A DNA stretch of 64,000 nucleotides from NCBI GenBank assembly GCA_044356555.1, contig JBIKWB010000003.1, positions 124,001 through 188,000 of the forward strand. The letters are read 5' to 3'. The position numbers and the translations under genes are program-made. Below the pieces are notes generated by a model. It made no database searches. It saw only the letters and a program-made list of their open reading frames with translations, and had not been told where the DNA came from. The DNA is from Tous-C4FEB sp044356555 (GTDB taxonomy: Bacteria > Verrucomicrobiota > Verrucomicrobiia > Opitutales > Opitutaceae). Below are positions 48,861-56,760 of the stretch, piece by piece. Every line of letters begins with the position of its first letter. Position 1 is the first letter of the stretch.

Positions 48861-50285
48861 ATGAGAACTTCGCTGCTCCCGCTTCTATCCGCGTTCGCCG
48901 GACTCCTCCTAGCGTCGGCCGCGTTCGCCGCCGAGCCCCGGCCCAATGTCCTGCTCATCGTGGTGGATGATCTCCGTTTCGACGACTTCGGCGCGGCCGG
49001 TCACCCGTTTGCCCGCACGACCAATATCGACCGTATCGCCCGCGAAGGCGCGCAGTTCAAAAATTTCTTCTCCGTCACGCCGCTATGTTCCCCAAGCCGC
49101 GCCAACATCCTCACCGGGCTCGAAACCCGTCACCACGGCATCCTCGACAACACCGATCGCAGCCCGCTCAGCCACCGGTTGCCGACATTTGCACGCACGC
49201 TCCAAGCGGCTGGCTACAACACCGGCTTTATCGGCAAGTGGCATATGGGCAACGACCCCACGCCGCGACCCGGCTTCGATTTTTGGATTTCGATGAAGGG
49301 CCAAGGCGAAGTGAAAGATCCGGAGCTCTTCGAAAACGGTAAGCTGGAGCGCGCGCCGGGTTATGTGACGGACATCTTCACCCGCCGCGCCGTCGGCTTT
49401 ATTGAACAGCCCCGCACCGCGCCCTTCCTGCTGATCTTGTCCCACAAAGCCCTTCACCCGAATAACCGCCAGCAAGCCGACGGGACGTCGGTGCGGATCG
49501 GTGAAGGCGGCTTCATCCCCGCCGACCGGCACAAAACGCTCTACGCCGATGACCGGCCGCCCCGACGCGGAAACTACGCGGTGCCGCCGCAGGGCAAACC
49601 TGCCCTCGAGCGCACGATCCCGGGCCTGCCACCGCTGGGTCCAACCACGGTGACGCCCGATGAAACCATCCGCGACCGTCTCCGCATGTTGGCCGCCGTC
49701 GACGAGGGTCTTGGGCAAATGCTGGCTGCGCTGGAAAAACAAAACGCTCTCGACCGGACCCTCGTGCTCATCGTCGGCGACAACGGCTACTTCTACGGCG
49801 AACACGGCCTCAGCCAAGAGCGTCGTCTCGCCTACGAAGAGTCCATCCGGTTGCCCCTGTTGGTGCGCTATCCGCCCCGGGTCAATGCGGGCGCGGAGCC
49901 CGTGGGCTTGGCCCTGACCACGGACTTGGCGCCTACGATTGTCGAACTCGCCGGCGCGCCTGCCATGCCCGGCATCGACGGACGCTCGCTCGTGCCGCTC
50001 TTCGCGCGCACGCCGGCAGATTGGCGAAAGTCGTTCCTGATCGAATACACGACCGACATCGTATTCCCGCGCACGTTGAAGATGGGCTACGACGCCGTGC
50101 GCACCGAGCGCTACAAATACATCCGCTACCGCGACCTCAGGGACATGAACGAGCTCTACGACCTCTTGGAAGATCCCTTCGAACTCTCCAACCTCATCGC
50201 TGCGCCGACCGCCACCGCCGCCCGCCAGCAAATGGAAAAGGAACTGGATCGCATCCTCGCCTCGGCCCGCTCCCCTCTGCCGTAG
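48861..50285 (+). CDS. Exported sulfatase
   Basis: The 474-residue protein has a Sec signal (MRTSLLPLLSAFAGLLLASA). It has metal-binding PNVLLIVVDDLRFDDFGAAG and a canonical motif CSPSR in TPLCSPSRANILTGLETRHH. Other blocks are YNTGFIGKWHMGNDPTPRPG and IVGDNGYFYGEHGLSQERRL. It is probably periplasmic and the last gene of the second sigma-FecR-TBDR unit. Its last 79 codons and following 125 bp are repeated almost perfectly at 59144-59504, on the far side of the island. No structural damage is seen in this copy. Confidence 0.92.
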   Translation: MRTSLLPLLSAFAGLLLASAAFAAEPRPNVLLIVVDDLRFDDFGAAGHPFARTTNIDRIAREGAQFKNFFSVTPLCSPSRANILTGLETRHHGILDNTDRSPLSHRLPTFARTLQAAGYNTGFIGKWHMGNDPTPRPGFDFWISMKGQGEVKDPELFENGKLERAPGYVTDIFTRRAVGFIEQPRTAPFLLILSHKALHPNNRQQADGTSVRIGEGGFIPADRHKTLYADDRPPRRGNYAVPPQGKPALERTIPGLPPLGPTTVTPDETIRDRLRMLAAVDEGLGQMLAALEKQNALDRTLVLIVGDNGYFYGEHGLSQERRLAYEESIRLPLLVRYPPRVNAGAEPVGLALTTDLAPTIVELAGAPAMPGIDGRSLVPLFARTPADWRKSFLIEYTTDIVFPRTLKMGYDAVRTERYKYIRYRDLRDMNELYDLLEDPFELSNLIAAPTATAARQQMEKELDRILASARSPLP

Positions 50286-50410
50286 GCCCGAAAACCGCCG
50301 TTCACCGGACCCCAAAAGAGGGCTCGGTCACCCGACTTGCTCGCGGGGCTCCGCGGGCTTGCCCTGAGCCAGCGCACCCGCGTGCGCCTTGCCGCGTCTG
50401 CCGCGCGGCC
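50050..50410 (+). repeat. 361-bp direct repeat, left copy (sulfatase 3' end)
   Basis: The stretch matches 59144-59504 at a constant offset of 9094 bp. I find one mismatch (T at 50338, C at 59432). Weaker similarity resumes after a divergent patch (50411-50437) and runs to about 50485. The repeat includes the end of the intact sulfatase. Confidence 0.95.
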
Positions 50411-50489
50411 CACACCCCGCCGCCCCCTAGCCCGGTCGAGTCCATCGATTGCAGGACGTCCGGAAAATCGAGGGCGCGCGGCACCTAAA

Positions 50490-50870
50490 TTGCCTGAGCG
50501 ACGAGCACCGACATCGCCGCCTGCCGCTGGTCGCCAACAACGTGCGGTTCCTGCTTTTGCCCGAACGGACCATGCCCAATTTCGGATCGGTGGTGCTCAG
50601 CCGAGTGTTGGCGCGGTTAAGCGAAGATTGCTGGCCCGCTATCATCATCTGGTGCTGCTGGTGGAAAGCTTCGTCGATACCGTGCTCCGAGGTCTACGTG
50701 TCGCCGGGGCCCGAGCGGTTCCAAGGCACCGTTTACCTCGCCACTGGCTGGACCGAGCCCGGTTCGAATCAAGGTGCATACGCGCACGTCGCGGAACTGT
50801 GACGAAAATCGTGGCCAGCCCAAACGATTCGTCACCAGAGAATTGGTCCGAATACGCGCTCCGTGGCTTG
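50490..50870 (+). pseudogene. DUF4338 (DruA-like) protein remnant with frameshifts
   Basis: Three frames must be joined to recover the family. They are RRLPLVANNVRFLLLPE and PNFGSVVLSRVLARLSEDWP (frame 1), RYHHLVLLVESFVDT after a shift near 50637 (frame 3), VYVSPGPERFQGTVYLATGW and TEPGSNQG after a shift back near 50690 (frame 1), and GQPKRFVTRELVRIRAPWL after a third shift (frame 2). DUF4338 proteins include Druantia DruA but many are mobile-element associated. It lies at the left edge of the island. The rest of 50871-51026 shows nothing I recognise. Confidence 0.75.
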
Positions 50871-51026
50871 CAGGCCAAACCGTCAACGACGATCTGAACC
50901 GGCGACGTGTTATGTATGTCGTCCTACAGGACACAGCGCTGCGCACCGACCTGCCTGACTGCTTTTGCCATTTCGCAGACAACTTGGTGGTGGTCTGCGG
51001 CCTTGGACCAAGCTTTCCTCGCGACC

Positions 51027-51779
51027 ATGGCCAATAATGACCTCGTCCAATCCCTGCAGCGCGGCATGATCATTATCGATCTGGTTGCGCGTTCGGGCAG
51101 TGGCTTGACCCTCATGGAGCTGGTTGACGCCCTGAGTGTAAAGCGCCCGACGGTGTTTAATCTCACCCGCACGCTAGTGGCCCAGAGATATCTCGAAAAG
51201 ACCACGAAGCCCGTGCGATTCCTGCTGGGTCCCGCTGTGCTAGAGAATGCTGAGGCGTGGAGGCATCGAGAGATCGCCAAGCAGTTCGAGGAACTCGTTC
51301 GCCGGTTAGCGTCGGAGATCCCGAACGCAACAGTCGTACTCGCTGAGCCGATGGGGGGCGAGGTAGTGGCCGTTCACCTGGTGGAGAAAAATCGTCCAGG
51401 CGTGGTGCAACACTCGTCTACCCGACGACTCGCGCCGTACGTTCATGCGTCGACGCTTTGCTTCCTCGCCTTTTGGCCGCCGGATGAGGAGTCGGCTTAT
51501 AAAACGCGTTATCCCTTTGGGGAATATGGCAGCGGTGTCTGGGGAGACGAAAAGCGGCTGCTGGTGTTCCTCAAAAAAGCCCGCGACCTCGGATATGTCG
51601 CGTTTGAAGCGCCGACCGGCAGATTTCTGGTTGGCTTTCCGGTGTACGCCCAAGAAGGCACCCTGCTCGCCACGGTGGGTTTATCGATGGCAATCGAGCG
51701 ACCTCTCGATGCGCGCGAGAAGATGGCTATCGTCGAACGAGTCCGCTTGGGAGTCGACGGGCTTCATCGGCCCGCCTAG
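51027..51779 (+). CDS. IclR-family transcriptional regulator
   Basis: The 250-residue protein begins MANNDLVQSLQRGMIIIDLV, with an N-terminal winged helix-turn-helix (GLTLMELVDALSVKRPTVFN) and a C-terminal IclR effector domain (VVLAEPMGGEVVAVHLVEKN, then LAPYVHASTLCFLAFWP). It probably regulates the adjacent minus-strand catabolic genes in response to a small acid or sugar. Its stop abuts the stop of the FAD oxidoreductase gene (convergent). Codons and base composition are less GC-biased than in the flanking regions, as for the whole 50.5-59.1 kb block. Confidence 0.9.
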   Translation: MANNDLVQSLQRGMIIIDLVARSGSGLTLMELVDALSVKRPTVFNLTRTLVAQRYLEKTTKPVRFLLGPAVLENAEAWRHREIAKQFEELVRRLASEIPNATVVLAEPMGGEVVAVHLVEKNRPGVVQHSSTRRLAPYVHASTLCFLAFWPPDEESAYKTRYPFGEYGSGVWGDEKRLLVFLKKARDLGYVAFEAPTGRFLVGFPVYAQEGTLLATVGLSMAIERPLDAREKMAIVERVRLGVDGLHRPA

Positions 51780-53750
51780 CTACCGGGCTTGGCCTGCGGT
51801 GGTGCAGTTTGCAAACAGGAGTTCGGCAATCTGACGTGCAGCCGCCCCGCGGGTGAGTGGAGAGGTGGGCTGCCAGTCGCTACCCATCTCGTGTCGCTGG
51901 AATGAGCGGTCCGAGGGATTTTCCCTGCCCGATTTCACCTCAAGTCCAGCTAGGCGGTTTGGGTCGTCACTGCCTCGACGAAATGCGGCGAGAGCAACCT
52001 GCCAAGCTTGGATAGATGCAGGTCCGACTAGAGATTCGCCGGCGGATTCGTAGCTGCCGAAGAATCCATGCGCCGAAAGAAGCTGAATGGCTGTCGCATC
52101 CAAGTCGTCACGCGACAAGTCGAGGTCGGAAAAGTAGCTAATGGCGATTCGCCGACGCAGCAGTCCGGCCTGAAGAATCGGCACATTGAGCTGCGCTGGG
52201 ACCACGCCTTGCTGCAGACACATAGCTGCGGCAAAGCCGGCGACCTCCCCGGTGTGTACGAAGACTGGTTCAAGCCTAAGCGTACCCCATCCGACGTGCG
52301 AGGCGGACATCGCGACCGGGACAAGCAGGTTGTCAACGCGGTCCGTCTGCAGGCATCGGAACGGAATTTGGGCAGGTACAGTCTGCTCGGCCAAGATGAA
52401 TTCCCCATCGTTCAAGCTTCCGGGCTTTCTGCTGGGATTACAGTCATGCGAATCCATCGGCCATTCCGAAAAGGCGATCGAGTCGCTGTGAATTGGCGCC
52501 CGCCCGTGCAACGGATGAAGGGTAGCGTCGTGCTCGGTGAAGACATAGCCACCGACTAGCCGGAGCGCCTCGCGCACGTAGATTGCATGGGGAATATTCG
52601 CGTTGTCGCGGTACTCATCCCGTGCCAGGCCCCACTCGCATGCGTGGCGCCGCAGTGACTCTGGTACGGCCGGATCCTGCTGCAGGAAGTGGAGTAGCCC
52701 AAGCGAGTGGGCCACATGCTCGCGATAAAGCTCTGTCCGGCGATCGGGACTCGCGAGGGGGTAGTCATGGTTACCTCCGACCAGGTTGGCTCCGAGCCAA
52801 TCCATTTTACCGCCGGGGATATTGACGGCAAAGCGGTAGTCCTCGATCGAGCCATGCAGATAGTGCGATGACAAGGGGTAGGCACGCGTATAGGCGTCGG
52901 GAGCACGGTCAAGAATACCCAAGTAGCGATCCCGCGTATAACCTGCCGGCCTGATGATATTCTGGCGGTTTTCGGCCCGGTCGGTCAGGACCAGCCGGGC
53001 GCTGTACGCCTGTACGGCGCGGTCGCCCTGGCCCGTGCTACCAGAGAAAACCTGGCGTGAGGTGCGATTGAAGTAGTGGAGGTTGAGCCGGCGCGCGATG
53101 GTGTGGCCGACATCGCCGATTGGATCGATCGTCGTGAAATGGGCGCCGGCGTGGGGTTCGCCAAACTCATCGCGGCCTTCGCGGCCAACTCGGAACGCGG
53201 CACCCGCCAAGGACGCCAGCTTGGCCTCGTAGGTGGCGTCGACGAAGATATCGGCTGTCACCCGGATCGGGTCGTCGGCAGGTGCCGCGGTCCGAAACAC
53301 CGCTTCACGAAGCGTCACGCCGTCTTTCTGAACCGACTCTAGCCTCAGCCCTAGGGCGAGCCGGACACCTGGACAATCCCCGAGCATTTCGCGGAGCACC
53401 TTCTCGGCGACATGCGGTTCGAAGCGCGGGCGCTCGCCATGGCGCGATGGATCGCCGAAGCGCGAAAGCGCATGGTCGGGCGAACCTTCGCCCCGGGTTG
53501 TGCGATAATAGGATTCGATACGGGCGACGAACTCGGACAGCACCGGACAGCGGTGCCCGGCATAGCGGGTGTCAAAGACCTGGACCCCGCAGACCCACAT
53601 GCCGCCGACGTGGGAAGATGCCTCCGCGACGAGAACGCTCACGCCCTCCCGGGCTGCGCGCAGCGCGCACGCAACGCCCGCCGGGGTTGCTCCAACGACG
53701 AGCACGTTGTAACTGCCGGCGAAGTTTGGTGTAATCGAATCCAGATTCAT
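51780..53750 (-). CDS. FAD-dependent oxidoreductase (PF12831 type)
   Basis: The 656-residue protein has an N-terminal FAD-binding Rossmann motif (YNVLVVGATPAGVACALRAA) and the VLVAEASSHVGGMWVCGVQV stretch typical of FAD_oxidored (PF12831) proteins. Other blocks are DIFVDATYEAKLASLAGAAF and VPVAMSASHVGWGTLRLEPV (the C-terminal FAD contact). No signal peptide is apparent. Family members in similar contexts are annotated as sugar or polysaccharide-lyase-associated oxidoreductases, but the substrate is unknown. Its start overlaps the stop of the SSS symporter gene upstream in the operon (ATGA), indicating coupled expression. Confidence 0.87.
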   Translation of the reverse strand: MNLDSITPNFAGSYNVLVVGATPAGVACALRAAREGVSVLVAEASSHVGGMWVCGVQVFDTRYAGHRCPVLSEFVARIESYYRTTRGEGSPDHALSRFGDPSRHGERPRFEPHVAEKVLREMLGDCPGVRLALGLRLESVQKDGVTLREAVFRTAAPADDPIRVTADIFVDATYEAKLASLAGAAFRVGREGRDEFGEPHAGAHFTTIDPIGDVGHTIARRLNLHYFNRTSRQVFSGSTGQGDRAVQAYSARLVLTDRAENRQNIIRPAGYTRDRYLGILDRAPDAYTRAYPLSSHYLHGSIEDYRFAVNIPGGKMDWLGANLVGGNHDYPLASPDRRTELYREHVAHSLGLLHFLQQDPAVPESLRRHACEWGLARDEYRDNANIPHAIYVREALRLVGGYVFTEHDATLHPLHGRAPIHSDSIAFSEWPMDSHDCNPSRKPGSLNDGEFILAEQTVPAQIPFRCLQTDRVDNLLVPVAMSASHVGWGTLRLEPVFVHTGEVAGFAAAMCLQQGVVPAQLNVPILQAGLLRRRIAISYFSDLDLSRDDLDATAIQLLSAHGFFGSYESAGESLVGPASIQAWQVALAAFRRGSDDPNRLAGLEVKSGRENPSDRSFQRHEMGSDWQPTSPLTRGAAARQIAELLFANCTTAGQAR

Positions 53751-55327
53751 CAGTTGGACGGGCGGGAAGGAATTTCTGTTTCTGGAGACCGGTCCCAGAC
53801 GGTTAGGTTGACCAAGCTGCCGGTCTTACGTGGAAGGAAATAGGAAGCGACGAAGCAGGTGATCAGCATCACGACGTTGGCGATGATCGAGGTGTAATAG
53901 GCGTTGAACATCCGGGGCCATACGCCGACGGTCACGAGAATCGCATAGACGGTGAAAAGTGTGGTGGCGGCGATGCCGACGAGCACCGCCCTGGCGTCGC
54001 CGAGGCGGGTAAACATGCCAAAGACAAACGCGCCTGCTGCGCCCCCGCCCAACAGGGCTGTTACGATCAGGATGAAATCGAGGATCGTCTTGGTAGAGGC
54101 GAGGTAAAATAGCCAAGCGCCTACGCTCATGAGAAGGGCAACGCCGACGGAGGTGAGTCGGCTGGTGGTGAGATAGTGCCCGTCTGACTTGGTCTGGACG
54201 ACAAAGGCGCGATAGACGTCGTTCACGAACACCATGCTGGTGGCATTGATGCAGCTGCTTAGGCTTGCCATGGCAGCGGCGAGGGCAGCCGAAATGACCA
54301 GTCCAGCCAGGCCATGGGGGAGCACAGTGAGGATGAAGTGAGGAAGGATGTCCTCCGCCTTCCGCGTTCCGGCCAGCACCGCCGTCGAGACGTCCGTCGG
54401 GAAGTGCTGGTAGTAGGTCCACAGGCAGGTTCCAAGAAACATGAACCCGACCCAGATCGGCACGGCACCAAAGCCGAGGACAAACATGGCCTTGCGCGCC
54501 TCGCGGGAGGATTTGGCCGAGCACCAGCGCTGAACCGAGTCCTGATCGAGCTGGCCCGCTAAGTAATTGGCTACACCAACTAATATGAGCATGACAGTCG
54601 TCTTTTCCGTAAGCGAGAATCCGCCTGGCACCGGCTCAAGCTGCCGAGAGACGGGATTGAGATCGCGTAGTGATAGTTTGTCCGCGGCCCACGCCTCCGA
54701 GAACACCTGCGCAAACCCACCGGGCAAGGCATTGACGATAAAAAACACGCAGGCAATCGCCCCGCTTAAGAGAACGATGGTCTGTATGACATCGGTCCAT
54801 ACGACGGCTTCGAACCCGCCCTTAACAGTATAGACCGCCGTAACTCCGGATGCGAACAGGATACAGGTCAGCACCGGAAGGCCGGTCATCGACGAAAGCA
54901 TCACAGCCAGCAGGTAGGTGATCGTTGCGGCACGCACGACCTGCATCACGAGATAGACCAGCGCCGCGTAGAGCGAAACGGAGGGACCAAAGCGCAAGGC
55001 GAGGTAATGATAGGCGGAGCGTGCGGTACCGCGACGGAAGAACGGGATGAAGGCGTAGCAGGCAATCAACACCACGAGCGGAAACGCGAGCGGAGGAATG
55101 ATGCGAATCCAAGCAGTTTTGAAGCTGTCTGCCGGGTAGGCGATGAACGTGATCGAGCTGATCGTTGAGCCGATGAAGCTCAGCCCGATCGCCCAGCCCG
55201 GAAAATCTCGCCCGCCGAGGAAATAGCGGTCTGTCGTCTTGTTCCGTTTGGAAAAGCGCAGCCCGATCGCCAGCGTGAGGATGGCGTAGGCAGCGATGAC
55301 CAGCAGGTCGGCGGAGTGCAGCTCCAT
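53750..55327 (-). CDS. Sodium:solute symporter (SSS family)
   Basis: The 525-residue membrane protein begins MELHSADLLVIAAYAILTLA and has about 13 hydrophobic segments. Conserved SSS features include RYFLGGRDFPGWAIGLSFIG, then STISSITFIAYPADSFK, and SAALAAAMASLSSCINATSM, the last containing the Na2-site-type Ser pair. It is predicted to import the island's substrate with Na+. It overlaps the FAD oxidoreductase gene by 1 bp of start plus stop (ATGA) and follows the BNR-repeat gene by 6 bp, so these three are one operon on the minus strand. It is distinct in sequence from the symporter at 32825. Confidence 0.92.
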   Translation of the reverse strand: MELHSADLLVIAAYAILTLAIGLRFSKRNKTTDRYFLGGRDFPGWAIGLSFIGSTISSITFIAYPADSFKTAWIRIIPPLAFPLVVLIACYAFIPFFRRGTARSAYHYLALRFGPSVSLYAALVYLVMQVVRAATITYLLAVMLSSMTGLPVLTCILFASGVTAVYTVKGGFEAVVWTDVIQTIVLLSGAIACVFFIVNALPGGFAQVFSEAWAADKLSLRDLNPVSRQLEPVPGGFSLTEKTTVMLILVGVANYLAGQLDQDSVQRWCSAKSSREARKAMFVLGFGAVPIWVGFMFLGTCLWTYYQHFPTDVSTAVLAGTRKAEDILPHFILTVLPHGLAGLVISAALAAAMASLSSCINATSMVFVNDVYRAFVVQTKSDGHYLTTSRLTSVGVALLMSVGAWLFYLASTKTILDFILIVTALLGGGAAGAFVFGMFTRLGDARAVLVGIAATTLFTVYAILVTVGVWPRMFNAYYTSIIANVVMLITCFVASYFLPRKTGSLVNLTVWDRSPETEIPSRPSN

Positions 55328-55333
55328 GCGCGC

Positions 55334-56605
55334 TTAGCGATACAAGGCAGTGAGTTCCGCCAGCGGCACGATCGTTACCTCAATGTCCTCCTTGTTAATG
55401 GAGTAGATCGTGTAGAGGCGGCCATCGTGTTCGTAGCCGCGCATGTAGTGGTAGCCCTTGGTCTTGGCGCGCCCTTCCCACCGGGCGGACGTTTCCTCCG
55501 CTCGGATATTCACGATGCGATCGTAAACCAGCCCATCCGCGGAAAGCGCGATGCTAAACGGAATGCGCACCAGAGGGTCGGGATTAACCAAAAGCGCATA
55601 GATTCCGTTGCTTAGTCTGATGCCATGGTGTCGCGATCCCTGCTCGGGGAAATTAGTGACGACCGGGTGGGACCAGGTTGAACCGTTGTCGGTGCTGTAG
55701 GAGCGGGCCAGAAAGAAGGGACGCGTACCCCGGGTCCGAAAATGTGCGACCAGATGTCCGTTGGGGAGCGAGTACCATTCCGCCTCTTCAAGCATTCCCT
55801 CTCCAGGCAGGCCGCGAATGGTCCAGTCGGAGATCGATTTTACGCCGCCCTTGGCGGCCTTCATTATACCCCAGTTCCCGACTCCGTTTTTCCCGAGGAT
55901 CAGCCAGTCGCCGTCCGGGGTTCGCTCGGGGATGTTCCCAGCAAAGAAATCTCGCGCGATTACCTCCGGCTCGCCGAAGCGCTTGGTTTGCGGATTCCAT
56001 TTGAACGCGAGCAAGACCGGTTCTTTCCCGGTTGTTCGATCGTCCATGGCATCGCGTAACGCGGCGAGTGCATACATCTCGCCTTCGCGTATCCAAAAAC
56101 CGCAGGCGGTGTATCTACGGTCTGCTTCCCGGCCGGTGAGATCGACTGGGTCGCTCCAATTTAGCGCATCTGCGCTCGTGGCGAAGCGTACGCGCTGCCC
56201 GCGGAAATCTTCGCCGACATAGCCATCGTTCCATTTGGCAAAGAATTGTCCGTCCCAGAAAACGATGAATGGATGATGGGCAAAGGCCGATTCATTCTGG
56301 ACCCCCCGGAATACGAGGCTGCGTTGACCGCTGGACGTGGGCAGCTTGCTCCATTCGACCTTCGTGGGGTCAAGGGAAAGCCCCGGCACAGCAAACATGT
56401 TAGCCAGGACTTCGTCGGCGGGCTTTGGCTGCGCGGAAAAGAGGCCGGGGCTCAGCGCGAGCCCTAGCGTGATTGCGCCGACGGTTGAGCGCAGGTGCCG
56501 GAGCCAACGGGGCCTTGGTGCGCTCGGCCTGATGTCTGAGAGCGGTGGGCGTGCATACCCGACCTTATTCGTGCGATCCTCTGACTGCGGGGTCTTCATG
56601 GTCAT
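55334..56605 (-). CDS. Exported BNR/sialidase-like propeller protein
   Basis: The 423-residue protein has a long N-terminus with a hydrophobic export segment (about residues 40-58: STVGAITLGLALSPGLFSAQ). A beta-propeller follows with an Asp-box-like element (YSTDNGSTWSHPVV) and repeated FATSADALNWSDPVD and VLLAFKWNPQTKRF strands, as in exo-sialidases and five-bladed glycosidases. The catalytic residues cannot be assigned by eye. Two start codons lie 6 bp apart (56605, 56599); the first is given. It heads the operon with symporter and FAD oxidoreductase. It probably acts in the periplasm on a glycan whose product enters through the symporter. Confidence 0.72.
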   Translation of the reverse strand: MTMKTPQSEDRTNKVGYARPPLSDIRPSAPRPRWLRHLRSTVGAITLGLALSPGLFSAQPKPADEVLANMFAVPGLSLDPTKVEWSKLPTSSGQRSLVFRGVQNESAFAHHPFIVFWDGQFFAKWNDGYVGEDFRGQRVRFATSADALNWSDPVDLTGREADRRYTACGFWIREGEMYALAALRDAMDDRTTGKEPVLLAFKWNPQTKRFGEPEVIARDFFAGNIPERTPDGDWLILGKNGVGNWGIMKAAKGGVKSISDWTIRGLPGEGMLEEAEWYSLPNGHLVAHFRTRGTRPFFLARSYSTDNGSTWSHPVVTNFPEQGSRHHGIRLSNGIYALLVNPDPLVRIPFSIALSADGLVYDRIVNIRAEETSARWEGRAKTKGYHYMRGYEHDGRLYTIYSINKEDIEVTIVPLAELTALYR

Positions 56606-56760
56606 GGGGTGGGTGGTAATATGGAATTAATTTTGCCAGGGTTCGGGAAGCTCAGAGGACTCGGTTCGCAGAAGGGGAGACTCGAGCTACGCGCTGCAAA
56701 GCGGCGCGTAGCTCGCGGAAAATTTCCCGAGAAACCTATATCAGTGCTGCGCGGCGGGAA

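Noticed and set aside
50755..50775. GGTTCGAATC resembling a tRNA T-loop
   Set aside because: No acceptor stem, anticodon arm or D-arm can be drawn around it, and it falls inside the DUF4338 relic. No tRNA or rRNA gene was seen anywhere in the window.
50490..50870. DUF4338 sequence as part of a Druantia defence system
   Set aside because: The gene is frameshifted three times and none of the other Druantia genes (large helicase or partner proteins) is nearby.
55690..55710. GTAGGAGCGGG inside the BNR gene as another REP element
   Set aside because: The tag is not followed by the palindrome and it encodes conserved propeller residues (Asp-box region), so chance identity is likely.
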